Assembly: GCA_964577115.1 (NCBI GenBank)
Contig: CAZNXJ010000011.1
Span: 62,001 to 126,000, forward strand
Source of the DNA: CAZNXJ01 sp964577115
GTDB lineage: Bacteria; Planctomycetota; Planctomycetia; Pirellulales; Pirellulaceae
Length of the DNA stretch: 64,000 bases
Direction: 5' to 3'
Below, piece by piece: positions 43,166-52,429 of the stretch. How positions within the stretch are numbered: the stretch's first letter is position 1; each line of letters begins with the position of its first letter. Below the pieces are notes generated by a model. That model saw nothing but the letters and a program-made list of their open reading frames with translations, searched no databases and was not told where the DNA came from. The translations under genes and the position numbers were made by a program.

Positions 43166-45076
43166 ATGGCTACCGTCACTCATTCCATGAACGAAGCGCA
43201 TCCACGCGACCCCTACAACAACAACTCGTACGGAACGCTGGTCGACGATCAATACAAGCTCGTCAATCTGCCCATCCTCGACGTGGTGGACTTCAACGAA
43301 CGGATCATCCGCGGCTATGAGGAGGGAACGGCCGAAAACGGTCTGCCCGCCGATGATACGGTGGCTCGGTCGATCATCCCCGCGGGTACGGCGACGCTGC
43401 GCGATTTTAGCTACGTTGCCCCCGAAATCCCCGAATACGTTCCGGAAAACTGCACCGGTTGCATGGACTGCGTGACACTCTGCCCTGACACGGCGATCTT
43501 GGCGAAGGTGAAGAGCGAAAGCGAGTGGCAGCGGCGGATCGACGAGATTGCCGATCCGGTCGATCGCGAGAGCTTTCGCCGCCAGTGGTCGCAGCCGCGC
43601 AAGTATTTCGACGGCCCGAAGAAGAAGTTGGGCGAAGGAGGCAAATTCACGATCATCATCGATCCGTCGAAATGCAAAGGCTGCGCCGAGTGCGTGACGG
43701 TGTGCGACGACAACGCGCTGAAGATGATTTCGAAAGATGGCGACGTAATGACGCGGATTCGCAAGAATCATCGCTACTTTAAAGCGATTGGTCCGTCCGA
43801 CGACCGCTACGTCAGCGATAACTTGCTGATCGACATGATGCTCCGCGAACAGACGCACGTGTACGTCGGCGGAGCCGGCAGTTGCGCGGGGTGCGGCGAA
43901 GGGACTGCGCTGCGGATGCTATGCGCGGCGGTCGGAGCGCGGTACGGACACGATTGGGGGATCATCGCGGCGACCGGCTGCAATACCGTGTACACCTCGA
44001 CGTACCCCTACAATCCGTATCTTGTGCCGTGGAGCAACTCGTTGTTCGAAAATGCTCCCGCGTTCGCGATGGGCGTTCGCATGCGCTGGAACCAAATGGG
44101 CTGGAGCGACAAGCCGCTGTGGTGCATCGGCGGCGACGGAGCGATGTTTGACATCGGCTTTCAATCGCTCTCGCGCCTCTTGGCGTCCGGTATGAACATC
44201 AAGGTGTTTGTGCTCGATACGCAGGTCTATTCGAACACCGGCGGCCAGGCGTCGACCAGCTCGTACACCGGGCAGAACACGAAGATGAGCCTCCATGGCA
44301 AGAAGGTCAGTGGTAAGCAGGAGCGGCGCAAGGAAATCGCACAGATCGCCATGATGCATCCGCGCACGTTTGTGGCGCAGACAACCTGCGCACACGTGAA
44401 TCACTTCTACCGGTCGGTGCTCGATGCACTCGAATTCGACGGTCCGGCGCTTGTCTGCTGCTATACGACCTGCCAACCGGAACACGGCGTGGCCGACAAC
44501 CGAGCGACGGACCAGGCGCGGCTGGCCGTGGACACGCGCGCGTTCCCGCTGCTGATATACGATCCGCGGAAGGGCGAGACGATTCGCGAGCGGCTATCGC
44601 TACAGGGTAACCCGGCGGTCCATGACGACTGGTGGCGGAATCCCAAGACGGGCGAGATTGTCGACTTTATTGATTTTTGCCGCAGCGAAGGACGCTTCGA
44701 AAAGCACTTCGATGCGCAGGGGAATCCGAGCGAAACGCTGCTGCGTGCTCGCGAAGACCGGCTCGAAAACTGGCGGTTGCTCCAGGAATTGGCGGGCCTG
44801 CTCGACAAGAAACGCCCTGCCTCGACGGGCGCGGCCACGTCGTCTGCCAGGCCCTCGACCAGTCCCCCGCGGCGTAACGAGGCTCGTCCGGTTCCCCCGG
44901 TGCGGCTCGAGCGCGGTGTGCCGCTGCGTTATCGTGATGGTACGAACTGGATCCACGGTCGGTTGCAGCGAGTCGATCCGGCACTGCTTGACCTTGACGA
45001 TGGTACCGAGATCGAAATCTCGACGGACCTCCTACAGCAAGCGATCGCCATCGGTGTCGTGGTGCTGGAGGGATAG
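43166..45076 (+). CDS. Pyruvate:ferredoxin oxidoreductase, iron-sulfur/TPP part of a split NifJ-type enzyme
   Basis: 636 residues from the ATG at 43166. Two 4Fe-4S motifs appear in order: CTGCMDCVTLCP and CKGCAECVTVCD. A third Cys pair, CAGCGEG, precedes the TPP-binding domain with GGDGAMFDIGFQSLSRLLAS and LDTQVYSNTGGQ. The family is otherwise complete, except that residues ~570-636 after the last conserved helix form a small extra beta-rich domain (RLERGVPLRYRDGTNWIHGR) not found in NifJ. The gene starts 97 bases after the alpha/gamma gene and is surely co-transcribed. Iron-sulfur clusters should make it oxygen sensitive. Confidence 0.9.
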   Translation: MATVTHSMNEAHPRDPYNNNSYGTLVDDQYKLVNLPILDVVDFNERIIRGYEEGTAENGLPADDTVARSIIPAGTATLRDFSYVAPEIPEYVPENCTGCMDCVTLCPDTAILAKVKSESEWQRRIDEIADPVDRESFRRQWSQPRKYFDGPKKKLGEGGKFTIIIDPSKCKGCAECVTVCDDNALKMISKDGDVMTRIRKNHRYFKAIGPSDDRYVSDNLLIDMMLREQTHVYVGGAGSCAGCGEGTALRMLCAAVGARYGHDWGIIAATGCNTVYTSTYPYNPYLVPWSNSLFENAPAFAMGVRMRWNQMGWSDKPLWCIGGDGAMFDIGFQSLSRLLASGMNIKVFVLDTQVYSNTGGQASTSSYTGQNTKMSLHGKKVSGKQERRKEIAQIAMMHPRTFVAQTTCAHVNHFYRSVLDALEFDGPALVCCYTTCQPEHGVADNRATDQARLAVDTRAFPLLIYDPRKGETIRERLSLQGNPAVHDDWWRNPKTGEIVDFIDFCRSEGRFEKHFDAQGNPSETLLRAREDRLENWRLLQELAGLLDKKRPASTGAATSSARPSTSPPRRNEARPVPPVRLERGVPLRYRDGTNWIHGRLQRVDPALLDLDDGTEIEISTDLLQQAIAIGVVVLEG

Positions 45077-45192
45077 CGGCGTGCCGAGAAGTTTGGCAAT
45101 CGCGCGCGCAGCGGTTATGCTCAGTTCCTCGCGGCTCCGCCGTCGGAGCGGCTCTTGCTGAACGACGATCGATATTCCCAAGGGGGGGATGC

Positions 45193-46806
45193 ATGACGGT
45201 AACCGAATCTTCGGCGGTCGAAGAGAAACGTACCGAGAGCGATGCACACGACCTGGCCCCTTATCCAGGCTCGCGTGATATGCCGCGGTGGGAATTGGGC
45301 GAACTGCCTGAAGCGCCGCGCTTTACTTGGCGTTCTTTGACAATGCTGATCGGGCCGGGGCTGCTGATGGGAGCCTCGGCCATTGGGGGCGGTGAGTGGC
45401 TCACCGGGCCGCTTGTTACAGCGCGCTACGGCGGCGCCTTGCTGTGGCTCGCCACGATCAGCATCCTCTGCCAGGTGCTCTACAACATCGAGATCAGTCG
45501 TTACACGCTCTATAGTGGCGAGCCGATCTTCACGGGCAAGTTTCGCGTGCTCCCCGGCCCTTGGTTGTGGCTGCCCCTCTATCTGCTACTCGACCTCGGT
45601 TCATTCCTCCCCTACCTAGCGTCGAATGCTGCCATTCCACTGGCCATGGTGCTGAACGGCAAGATGCCGGACGCTGACGCCGACGCGATGATGCTGAAGG
45701 GGCTGGCGACGTTGATCTTTGTCGGCGCGCTGATTCCGCTATTGTTCGGCGGCAAGGTCTATAACTCGCTCAAGATCGTCATGGCTTTCAAGCTGGTAGT
45801 CGTGCTTGGATTTCTCCTCCTACTTGCCGTCCTGTTTTCCACGGCCAGCACTTGGATCGAAATCTTTAGCGGCTTTGTTCGATTCGGTACCGTGCCCACG
45901 GTTAGCTCGGCGCCAGTTTCCGAGACGGCTCCGCCCGAGATGAAGAACATTTTCGTCGAGCTGTTCTCGGGGCGCGGTTTTCCGACCGTGGACCTGTCGA
46001 TGATTGGCATCGTCGCTGCCATGGCGGCGATCGCCGGGAACGGTGGTTTATCCAACACGCCGATTAGCAACTACACGCGCGACCAGGGCTGGGGCATGGG
46101 CGCGCACGTGGGTGCGATCCCCAGTATTTTCGGACGGCACGCGATCTCGCTGTCGCACGTCGGCAAAGTCTTCCGAGTGACTCGGCAGTCGCTTTCGCGC
46201 TGGACACGCTGGTACTGGCATGTGGCGCGCGAGCAGTTGATCGTGTGGATGCCGGCCTGCTTCATTGGGCTGGCGCTGCCGAGCATGCTGTCGGTGCAGT
46301 TTCTTCCGCGTGGCTCACGGCCGGCCGACAACTGGCTGGCCGCTGGCATGACCGCCGACGGGGTGGCCGCAGCCGCGGGCGGATCTTGGGCGCCCGTGTT
46401 CTGGTTCATGACGCTGTTTTGCGGCTTCCTGGTTCTGTTCACAGCGATGGTGGCCACGGCTGACGGGGTCCTGCGGCGCTGGATCGATGTCTTGTGGACA
46501 GCGAGCCGCCGGTTGCAGACATGGGACACCCGGGACATCGGGCGGCTCTATTTCCGCGTGCTCTGCGGCTACGCAATCATGGGCATCGTGATGCTCTGGT
46601 GCGTGGAAGGCGACCGGCTACTGGTGATTTCGACAAACATCTATAACTACGCGCTCGGCTTCAGTTGCTTTCACGCGCTGGCCGTGAATACCTTGCTGCT
46701 GCCGCGCGAAGTACGTCCCAACTGGTTCGTCCGCGCCGGTCTCGTGTTTGCCGGTTTGTTCTTCACCTTCATCGCCGCCCTCACGACCTACGGCCAGCTG
46801 CAATAG
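45193..46806 (+). CDS. Nramp-like membrane transporter lacking the usual DPGN motif
   Basis: 537 residues, about 11-12 transmembrane helices, in the Nramp/LeuT-fold family by overall layout. In Nramp metal transporters helix 1 carries DPGN for metal binding; here the corresponding stretch is TMLIGPGLLMGASAIGGGEW, so the Asp/Asn ligands are replaced by GGE. A hydrophilic insert of about 25 residues lies near 240. The transported substrate is therefore uncertain; it may not be a divalent metal. The ATG at 45193 has a strong AGGGGGGG Shine-Dalgarno. It follows PFOR by 116 bases on the same strand, where GCTCCG and CGGAGC (45134-45149) form a small hairpin. Confidence 0.75.
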   Translation: MTVTESSAVEEKRTESDAHDLAPYPGSRDMPRWELGELPEAPRFTWRSLTMLIGPGLLMGASAIGGGEWLTGPLVTARYGGALLWLATISILCQVLYNIEISRYTLYSGEPIFTGKFRVLPGPWLWLPLYLLLDLGSFLPYLASNAAIPLAMVLNGKMPDADADAMMLKGLATLIFVGALIPLLFGGKVYNSLKIVMAFKLVVVLGFLLLLAVLFSTASTWIEIFSGFVRFGTVPTVSSAPVSETAPPEMKNIFVELFSGRGFPTVDLSMIGIVAAMAAIAGNGGLSNTPISNYTRDQGWGMGAHVGAIPSIFGRHAISLSHVGKVFRVTRQSLSRWTRWYWHVAREQLIVWMPACFIGLALPSMLSVQFLPRGSRPADNWLAAGMTADGVAAAAGGSWAPVFWFMTLFCGFLVLFTAMVATADGVLRRWIDVLWTASRRLQTWDTRDIGRLYFRVLCGYAIMGIVMLWCVEGDRLLVISTNIYNYALGFSCFHALAVNTLLLPREVRPNWFVRAGLVFAGLFFTFIAALTTYGQLQ

Positions 46807-46863
46807 GGTTCGCGCCTTACTCCGGCAATGAGCGCTGACTTCGATCCCTCCAGCCGTCCGCCT

Positions 46864-49800
46864 TTATCCTTCTTTCCGGACTTTGGCGAACTGCTTATCG
46901 AGGCGCTTGGCCGAAACAGGAAGGTAAGTGCCGAGCGGCTGGGCGAAAAGTGAGACGCGGAACTCTTCGAGCATCCAGCGGAAATGCGCGAGCTCGGGAT
47001 CGGCGATCCGGAGCTCGCGATGCTCCTCAACCATGTTCCGATATAGTTCGATGTACGTCGCGAGTTGCTCGGAAAACGAGCGATCTCGCGGCAGTGCTCC
47101 GCTGCGGAGCCGTTCGAGCCGGTACGCAACCGCCCGGAAGTAGCGCGGATATTGCTGGAGCCATTCGAACGGCGTGCGACTCAGGAACCCGGGACGTACG
47201 AGTTCGTCGAGCTGCTGCTCCATGTCGTCGATGGCGTATTGCCACAGCGTCGAACGATTCGTGGCGAGTGCCTCGCGGGCCTGCGAGTAGCTTTCGAGAA
47301 GCTCGGGTAACAACGCGGCAATTTCCTGGACGGCGAGCGGAATGCGGCTGCGGCCACGATCGCGCAAGGCGTCAAATGCGGCCCGTGATCGAGGCAGCGC
47401 GGCGTCCGTGAGAAACGCGCGGTCCGCTAGAAGATCGATCATCTCCCGCTCGACGTCGGCGTCGCCTGGCAAGTGACTCGCCGCGTCGTGAATCTCGCCG
47501 AACTTCGGCAGCCAGGCCACCTGGGCTCGCAGCTCGCGGATTTCGGCGAGCACCAGCAGGCGGCGAATACCGCGCCGCAGGTGTTCCTGGGCGCTGACCG
47601 ACCAGTCGGCAAGTTCTAACGAGACACTATCCCCTTGGTCGATAAGCGTGGGGTAGCGGCGAATCGTTGCGCCGCCCAGGTCCATTTCGACCGCTTCCGG
47701 CAGGTCGCCGAAATCCCACGCCACCAGACCGCTCCGCTCCCAGCGCGATGCAGCCGTGGCGGCCGGCGCGACGGGAAGGTGCGATCCGAATTGATCGGCG
47801 AGCGCTCGCAGATCGCGACCCATACCCAGCGTTTCGCCGTGTTCATCGACCACGCGAAATAACATCCGCAGGTGCCGCGGCAGCGCGTCTAGTTGAAAAT
47901 CTTCTGGTGCCACCGGCATGCCGGCGCGGCGTTCCAGCCGCTTGGCTACACGTTTCAAGAACGGCCCCTCGCCGAACGGCATTTCCTCCGCGATGGCCCG
48001 TGCCGTATCGGGAGCCGGTACGAGGCAGCGGCGCACCGGCTTGGGAAGCGTACGAATGAGCGCGGTGATCTTTTCCGCGACGCGTCCTGGTACAAGCCAC
48101 TCGAATTGCTCGGGATCTATGTTGCCGAGCATGGAACGGGGGAGCGTGACAGTAATTCCATCTTCGACGCTTCCGGGTTCGAAGTGATATGCCAGAGGGA
48201 GACGCAGGTCGTTGAGCTCAAGCTGGTCCGGAAACTGTTGCGGCGGCACGGGGCGGCCGGGATCGGGAAGCAGATCCTCGATCCGCATTCGCAGCACATA
48301 CGGGTCACGCCGTTCGGATTGCGGCAGCCAATGGCGAAGTCGAGCAACATCGAAGACGTGCTTGGGCAGCCGGTCGTCGTAGAACTGGAATTGGGCCGTC
48401 TCGGCGACGATCCAATCCGTTTCGCGGAGCTTCGCGGCTCGCGCGAGTGCTTCGTGTAGCACGCGGCGATTGTGATCGAGGAAGCGGAAATTCGTCGATA
48501 GGTTGCCGGCGATCAGCGCTTGGCGGATAAACATTCGCCGAGCGGCTTCGGGATCGACCGGGCCGAAGGGCACCGGGCGACGCGTCACGACCGGCATCCC
48601 GAACAAGGATACTTTTTCGTAAACGAGCGGAGCACCCCGTTTGCGGCTCCAAAACGGCTCGACGTGTCGCCGTTCGACCAGGTGCGCGGCAAGCCCCTCA
48701 ATCCAGGCTGGATCAATCCGCGCAATGGTGCGCGCGTAGCGCCGCGTGGTCTCAATCATCTCCGCTGCCATAATCCATTTCGGCCGCGTCGTGAACACTG
48801 CAGAACCCGGCCAGAGAAAGAGGCGGTGGCCGCCCGCACCGACGTATTCGTAGTTGGTTCGCCGATAGGCGATCCCGCTGAGCAGCCCGGTGGCCAAAGC
48901 GCGATGGATGGCAATGGGATCGTCGCGGCGAGCATACAGGCGAAAGCCGCTCTGTTCCACGATGCGCTTGAGCTGTCGAACCGCCTCCGCCCAGTCGCGC
49001 AGACGCCCGAGCGATAGGAATTGCCGCGCACAGGCCTTGCCGAGCTGACTGCGCGAAAGGTTCTGTTTCAGCTCGTGATAGTGGTCCCACAGCTTGAGGT
49101 ACGAAAGGAAATCCGAGGTGGGATCGCTGAACCGCCGGTGCGCTTCGTCGGCCGCTTCCTGCCGGTCCGCCGGACGTTCGCGGGGGTCCTGAAGTTCGAG
49201 CGCTGCCGCGATGATCAATACCTCGTGCAGACAGTGCTCGGCGTCCGCCGCAATGATCATGCGCCCGATGCGCGGGTCCACGGGGAGGCGGCTGAGCGTT
49301 TTCCCAATCGGCGTGAGCTGCCGGTTCTCGTCGATCGCATTGAGTTCGAAGAGCGTGGCGTAGCCGTCGCGAATCGCTTCGGGGCGCGGGGGTTCAAGAA
49401 ACGGGAAGTCTTCCACGGATCCGAGCTTTAACGCCTGCGTTTGCAGGATCACCGCGGCCAGGTTGGTGCGACGGATCTCGGGCGTTGTATACGCTTCGCG
49501 ACTTGCCAGATCCTCTTCGCTGTACAGCCGGATACAGATCCCCGGTCCCACGCGCCCACAGCGTCCTTTGCGCTGCTCGGCGGATGCCTGCGAGATCGGT
49601 TCGATCGGTAGGCGTTCGACCTTGGCGCGCGGCGAGTAGCGTTTCATGCGCACGGTACCAGTATCGACGACATAGCGGATACCGGGAACCGTGAGCGACG
49701 ATTCTGCCACGTTGGTCGCTAAGACAATGCGGCGGTGAGCATGTTCGGCAAAGATCCGCTGCTGCTCTTGCGGCGAAAGCCGCGCATAGAGCGGTAGAAT

Positions 49801-50784
49801 CTCCAGGCCAGGTTCGAACCGCTCGGCGGTGATCCAGCCCCGCAGTGACTGAGCTGTCGTGCGGATGTCCCGCTCGGTCGGCAAAAAAACGAGGATGTCG
49901 CCGGGGCCTTCCCCACGGAGCTCGCTAATGGCAGCTCGGATGGCCCGTTGTTGTTCGTCGTCGGGGTCCTGAGCTGTGTCGGGCCCCGGTCGATAACGTA
50001 CTTCGACCGGAAAGGAACGCCCCCCGACCTCAATGAGTGGTGCGGGACCGCGCGACGAGGGAAAGTGGCTTTGAAAGCGTGCTCCTTCGAGCGTTGCCGA
50101 CGTAATAATGACGCGCAGGTCCGGGCGTCGCGGCAGCAGGCGGCGCAGATAGCCGATCAAGCAATCAATGTTCAGCGAACGCTCGTGTGCCTCGTCGATA
50201 ATGAGCGTGTCGTAGGCCTCGAGAAAACGGTCGGTCTGCGTTTCGGCCAGCAGCATCCCGTCCGTCATTACCTTCAGGTAGGTTTCGGGCCGAGTTCGAT
50301 CTGCAAAGCGCACTTTGTAGCCGACGTGTTCGCCGAGCGTCAGGTTGAGCTCTTCGGCGAGCCGTGCGGCGACGGCGCGAGCCGCTAGCCGTCGCGGCTG
50401 CGTGTGGCCGATGGTGCCTTCGATACCGCGACCAGCTTCGAGGCAAAATTTGGGCAGCTGAGTCGATTTTCCCGAGCCGGTTTCACCGCATACGATGACG
50501 ACCTGATGTTGCTCGAGCGCGTCGAGAATTGCCTGCCGGTAGGCGGTGATGGGAAGCTGTGGGTCGTACGTTAGGCGGGGCCGCTCGGAGCGCCGCCGCT
50601 CGACGACGCGAATCGACGCCTCAATCCGCTCGGCGACTTCCATTAGTCGCTGCTCGACATTACGCCCCGCGGCGTAGTCCTGAGCGATCCTCTGCAAGCG
50701 GCGCCGCAGGCGATACCGATCCGCTGGCATCGTGGAAGCGATCGCCGCTTCGAGATCATCAAGCGTTGGCAAGGGATGCGTCAT
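46864..50784 (-). CDS. hrpA: ATP-dependent RNA helicase HrpA
   Basis: 1306 residues, the full length of bacterial HrpA. The DEAH helicase core has Walker A GETGSGKSTQLPKF, DEAHERSLN, SATLEGARF, and the QRKGRCGRVGPG motif VI. After it come the HA2/OB-fold and the long C-terminal region characteristic of HrpA rather than HrpB. It acts in the cytoplasm on mRNA or ribosome collisions; in Escherichia coli HrpA resolves stalled ribosomes. The start ATG at 50784 gives MTHPLPTLDDLEAAIAS. The gene is convergent with the Nramp-like gene with a 57-base gap. A CACGGAT-type repeat lies just upstream of its start. Confidence 0.95.
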   Translation of the reverse strand: MTHPLPTLDDLEAAIASTMPADRYRLRRRLQRIAQDYAAGRNVEQRLMEVAERIEASIRVVERRRSERPRLTYDPQLPITAYRQAILDALEQHQVVIVCGETGSGKSTQLPKFCLEAGRGIEGTIGHTQPRRLAARAVAARLAEELNLTLGEHVGYKVRFADRTRPETYLKVMTDGMLLAETQTDRFLEAYDTLIIDEAHERSLNIDCLIGYLRRLLPRRPDLRVIITSATLEGARFQSHFPSSRGPAPLIEVGGRSFPVEVRYRPGPDTAQDPDDEQQRAIRAAISELRGEGPGDILVFLPTERDIRTTAQSLRGWITAERFEPGLEILPLYARLSPQEQQRIFAEHAHRRIVLATNVAESSLTVPGIRYVVDTGTVRMKRYSPRAKVERLPIEPISQASAEQRKGRCGRVGPGICIRLYSEEDLASREAYTTPEIRRTNLAAVILQTQALKLGSVEDFPFLEPPRPEAIRDGYATLFELNAIDENRQLTPIGKTLSRLPVDPRIGRMIIAADAEHCLHEVLIIAAALELQDPRERPADRQEAADEAHRRFSDPTSDFLSYLKLWDHYHELKQNLSRSQLGKACARQFLSLGRLRDWAEAVRQLKRIVEQSGFRLYARRDDPIAIHRALATGLLSGIAYRRTNYEYVGAGGHRLFLWPGSAVFTTRPKWIMAAEMIETTRRYARTIARIDPAWIEGLAAHLVERRHVEPFWSRKRGAPLVYEKVSLFGMPVVTRRPVPFGPVDPEAARRMFIRQALIAGNLSTNFRFLDHNRRVLHEALARAAKLRETDWIVAETAQFQFYDDRLPKHVFDVARLRHWLPQSERRDPYVLRMRIEDLLPDPGRPVPPQQFPDQLELNDLRLPLAYHFEPGSVEDGITVTLPRSMLGNIDPEQFEWLVPGRVAEKITALIRTLPKPVRRCLVPAPDTARAIAEEMPFGEGPFLKRVAKRLERRAGMPVAPEDFQLDALPRHLRMLFRVVDEHGETLGMGRDLRALADQFGSHLPVAPAATAASRWERSGLVAWDFGDLPEAVEMDLGGATIRRYPTLIDQGDSVSLELADWSVSAQEHLRRGIRRLLVLAEIRELRAQVAWLPKFGEIHDAASHLPGDADVEREMIDLLADRAFLTDAALPRSRAAFDALRDRGRSRIPLAVQEIAALLPELLESYSQAREALATNRSTLWQYAIDDMEQQLDELVRPGFLSRTPFEWLQQYPRYFRAVAYRLERLRSGALPRDRSFSEQLATYIELYRNMVEEHRELRIADPELAHFRWMLEEFRVSLFAQPLGTYLPVSAKRLDKQFAKVRKEG

Positions 50785-50844
50785 CTAACTCAGTATTCGC
50801 GCGGGGGGCCCTCCGTTCAATGGCGGATTGAGAGGTAGGCGGAA

Positions 50845-50911
50845 ACCACGGATCGATCGGCACCGACACGGCGCTGCCTCTTATCCGTGCACATCTGCGT
50901 TCGTCCGTGGT
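50845..50911. repeat. CACGGAT-type inverted repeat upstream of hrpA
   Basis: ACCACGGA (50845-50852) and TCCGTGGT (50904-50911) are perfectly inverted, and CACGG (50867-50871) pairs with CCGTG (50885-50889) inside. The 3' arm read on the minus strand (ACCACGGACGAACGCAGATG) resembles the intergenic repeat type seen after glnK. It lies between hrpA and the DUF2892 gene. Confidence 0.6.
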
Positions 50912-50942
50912 CGCTCGTCCTCGCCTCGAGGATTCTGGCCGC

Positions 50943-51728
50943 TTACCGCGCTTGGCACTGGCCGCGGGGCTGACCCTCATTGGTGAGCAACTCGCCCATT
51001 TCGATCTTGCGTTTAAAAGCGCGCAGGCTGTTGCGAATCTCCTGCTGCGCGTCGCGGCCCATGAGCCAAGCTAATGTGGCCCCGACCTTGCCGCCCGGCG
51101 GGTTGTATTTCAGGTTGACGCGCACGCGCGTACCGCGATCCCCTGGTGCCGCTTCGAAGTGCACGGATCCGGCGGTATCGACCTGTGACCCTTCCACGGA
51201 GCGCCAACTGATCAACTCGTTCGGCCGCTCTGTAATAATCTCCGCATCCCATTCCACATTGCCGAACGGACCTTTGGCGACCCAGTGCGACCGTCCATCG
51301 CTCTGCTCTTCCACCTTCACCAGGTCCGGCATGAGCTCCGGGAGGTTCTCGAAGTTGCGCCAATAGGAAAAGAGTTCCTCCGGCGATCGCTGAATCGTAA
51401 TTGACTCCTCGACGCGGAAGCCCTGCTGAGCGGGTACGCCCGTCATGGGACTACGCTCGGCGCTATTGATTCCCAATGCGTCGTACGCCGCGCAATAACC
51501 GGTACTGCCCCGGTAGACCAGCCCGAGCCCGAACGCGGTCAGCAGCATGCCGCTGAGCCGCCCGCGTGAAAGACCTTGCAGGGCGAGCAGCGTGCCGCCG
51601 GCCAGAGAGAGAAGGCGCTCGCCATGACCGACGTTGACCGGCCGCGCCGCTCCGCTCGCCGGTACGTCGTACATCAATTCCGCTTGCGGCTGCTCGCCGC
51701 GGTGATTTGTCCAAGTCGTCGTTGACAT
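50943..51728 (-). CDS. DUF2892 plus SRPBCC (cyclase/dehydrase-type) protein
   Basis: 261 residues. The N-terminal half has the DUF2892/YgaP-like two-helix membrane segment: NVGHGERLLSLAGGTLLALQ, then GRLSGMLLTAFGLGLVYRG. From about 100 an SRPBCC (START-like, polyketide cyclase type) domain follows: VEESITIQRSPEELFSYWRN, NLPELMPDLVKVEEQ, FGNVEWDAEIITERPN, and NLKYNPPGGKVGATLAWLMG. This DUF2892-SRPBCC pairing occurs widely and is linked to stress or membrane functions of unknown mechanism. GGGAG about nine bases before the ATG at 51728 supports the start. It is co-directional with hrpA. Confidence 0.85.
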   Translation of the reverse strand: MSTTTWTNHRGEQPQAELMYDVPASGAARPVNVGHGERLLSLAGGTLLALQGLSRGRLSGMLLTAFGLGLVYRGSTGYCAAYDALGINSAERSPMTGVPAQQGFRVEESITIQRSPEELFSYWRNFENLPELMPDLVKVEEQSDGRSHWVAKGPFGNVEWDAEIITERPNELISWRSVEGSQVDTAGSVHFEAAPGDRGTRVRVNLKYNPPGGKVGATLAWLMGRDAQQEIRNSLRAFKRKIEMGELLTNEGQPRGQCQAR

Positions 51729-52429
51729 CCGTCGGATCTCCCGAAGAGAGTTTTTAATTCGTGTGATTTGTCACGAGGAATGTTACTGAGAGGAGGTAGC
51801 AATCCCTGGTCGTCGCTGTCGCCGCATCGCCGCGGCGTAGCATCTCAGGAAACGGCACCGCCCGCTTTCGCGCTCCTACGCGCTCGTTCTCGGGATCGCC
51901 TTCCGCAAACGTCATACCAAACATGCCTCCCCCGCCGTGCTGCGGCTCAGTCTGAACCCCATCCGGGGGACTCTTCGAAGGATGCTAGGTGACAGGAAAC
52001 TGTCACATATGATGCCTCGCTTGATGCGAGTGATTTGGAGCGGCCTGCACACATATCGAGGGCGTGGACGAGATGCTTGCATGTCGGGCGAGCACGTTGG
52101 TTGGGCGACCGCCAGCCGTTATTCGGGAGCTGGCTGTCAGGCGATCGGGCCCATGCGCCGACTGCCTAGAGACAGGCATTCATACGCGTTTACTCGACGG
52201 TGGCACGACGCTTGCCGCTGAGGCACAGGTCACAAGCGGCCGCGGTCGCAATGTATCGCGAAGGAGAGCTGGCGCTGATTCGCAGGCGTGCTAGTGAACC
52301 GCGCGGTGCCTTACGTCAGGGCGCGCTTCGGCGGCCACTGACGACGTGGAGTGGGTGTCGAGTTCGACGTGCGGCGTCGAGTTTAAGGAACAGGGTTCGG
52401 AAGGAATATAGTTCGAGGAGATGGACGCA
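51729..52429. other. Long intergenic region with one palindrome, no gene
   Basis: About 700 bases between a minus-strand and a plus-strand gene, the longest apparently non-coding stretch here. Short open frames at 51937-52221 and 52064-52294 have no recognisable composition or homology. It contains a perfect 7-bp palindrome at 51989-52006 and near the end GAGGAG (52415-52420), the Shine-Dalgarno of the DUF4142 gene. It may hold a small RNA or long regulated leader; nothing firm is visible. Confidence 0.45.
51989..52006. promoter_or_regulatory. GTGACAG-GAAA-CTGTCAC palindrome
   Basis: Arms GTGACAG (51989-51995) and CTGTCAC (52000-52006) enclose GAAA, which as RNA would be a GNRA tetraloop hairpin, and as DNA a TetR/GntR-like operator site. 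It is 260 bases from the DUF2892 start and 424 bases from the DUF4142 start, so either gene could be controlled. No T-run follows. Confidence 0.5.

Noticed and set aside
41056..45076. Oxalate or 2-oxoglutarate:ferredoxin oxidoreductase instead of PFOR
   Set aside because: The two chains together follow the long NifJ-type domain order with GGDGAMFDIGFQSLSRLL and LDTQVYSNTGGQ typical of pyruvate enzymes; substrate is nevertheless only inferred.
51937..52294. Short open frames as small genes in the 700-base gap
   Set aside because: No Shine-Dalgarno, no signal peptide or domain, Arg-rich composition; not reported as genes.
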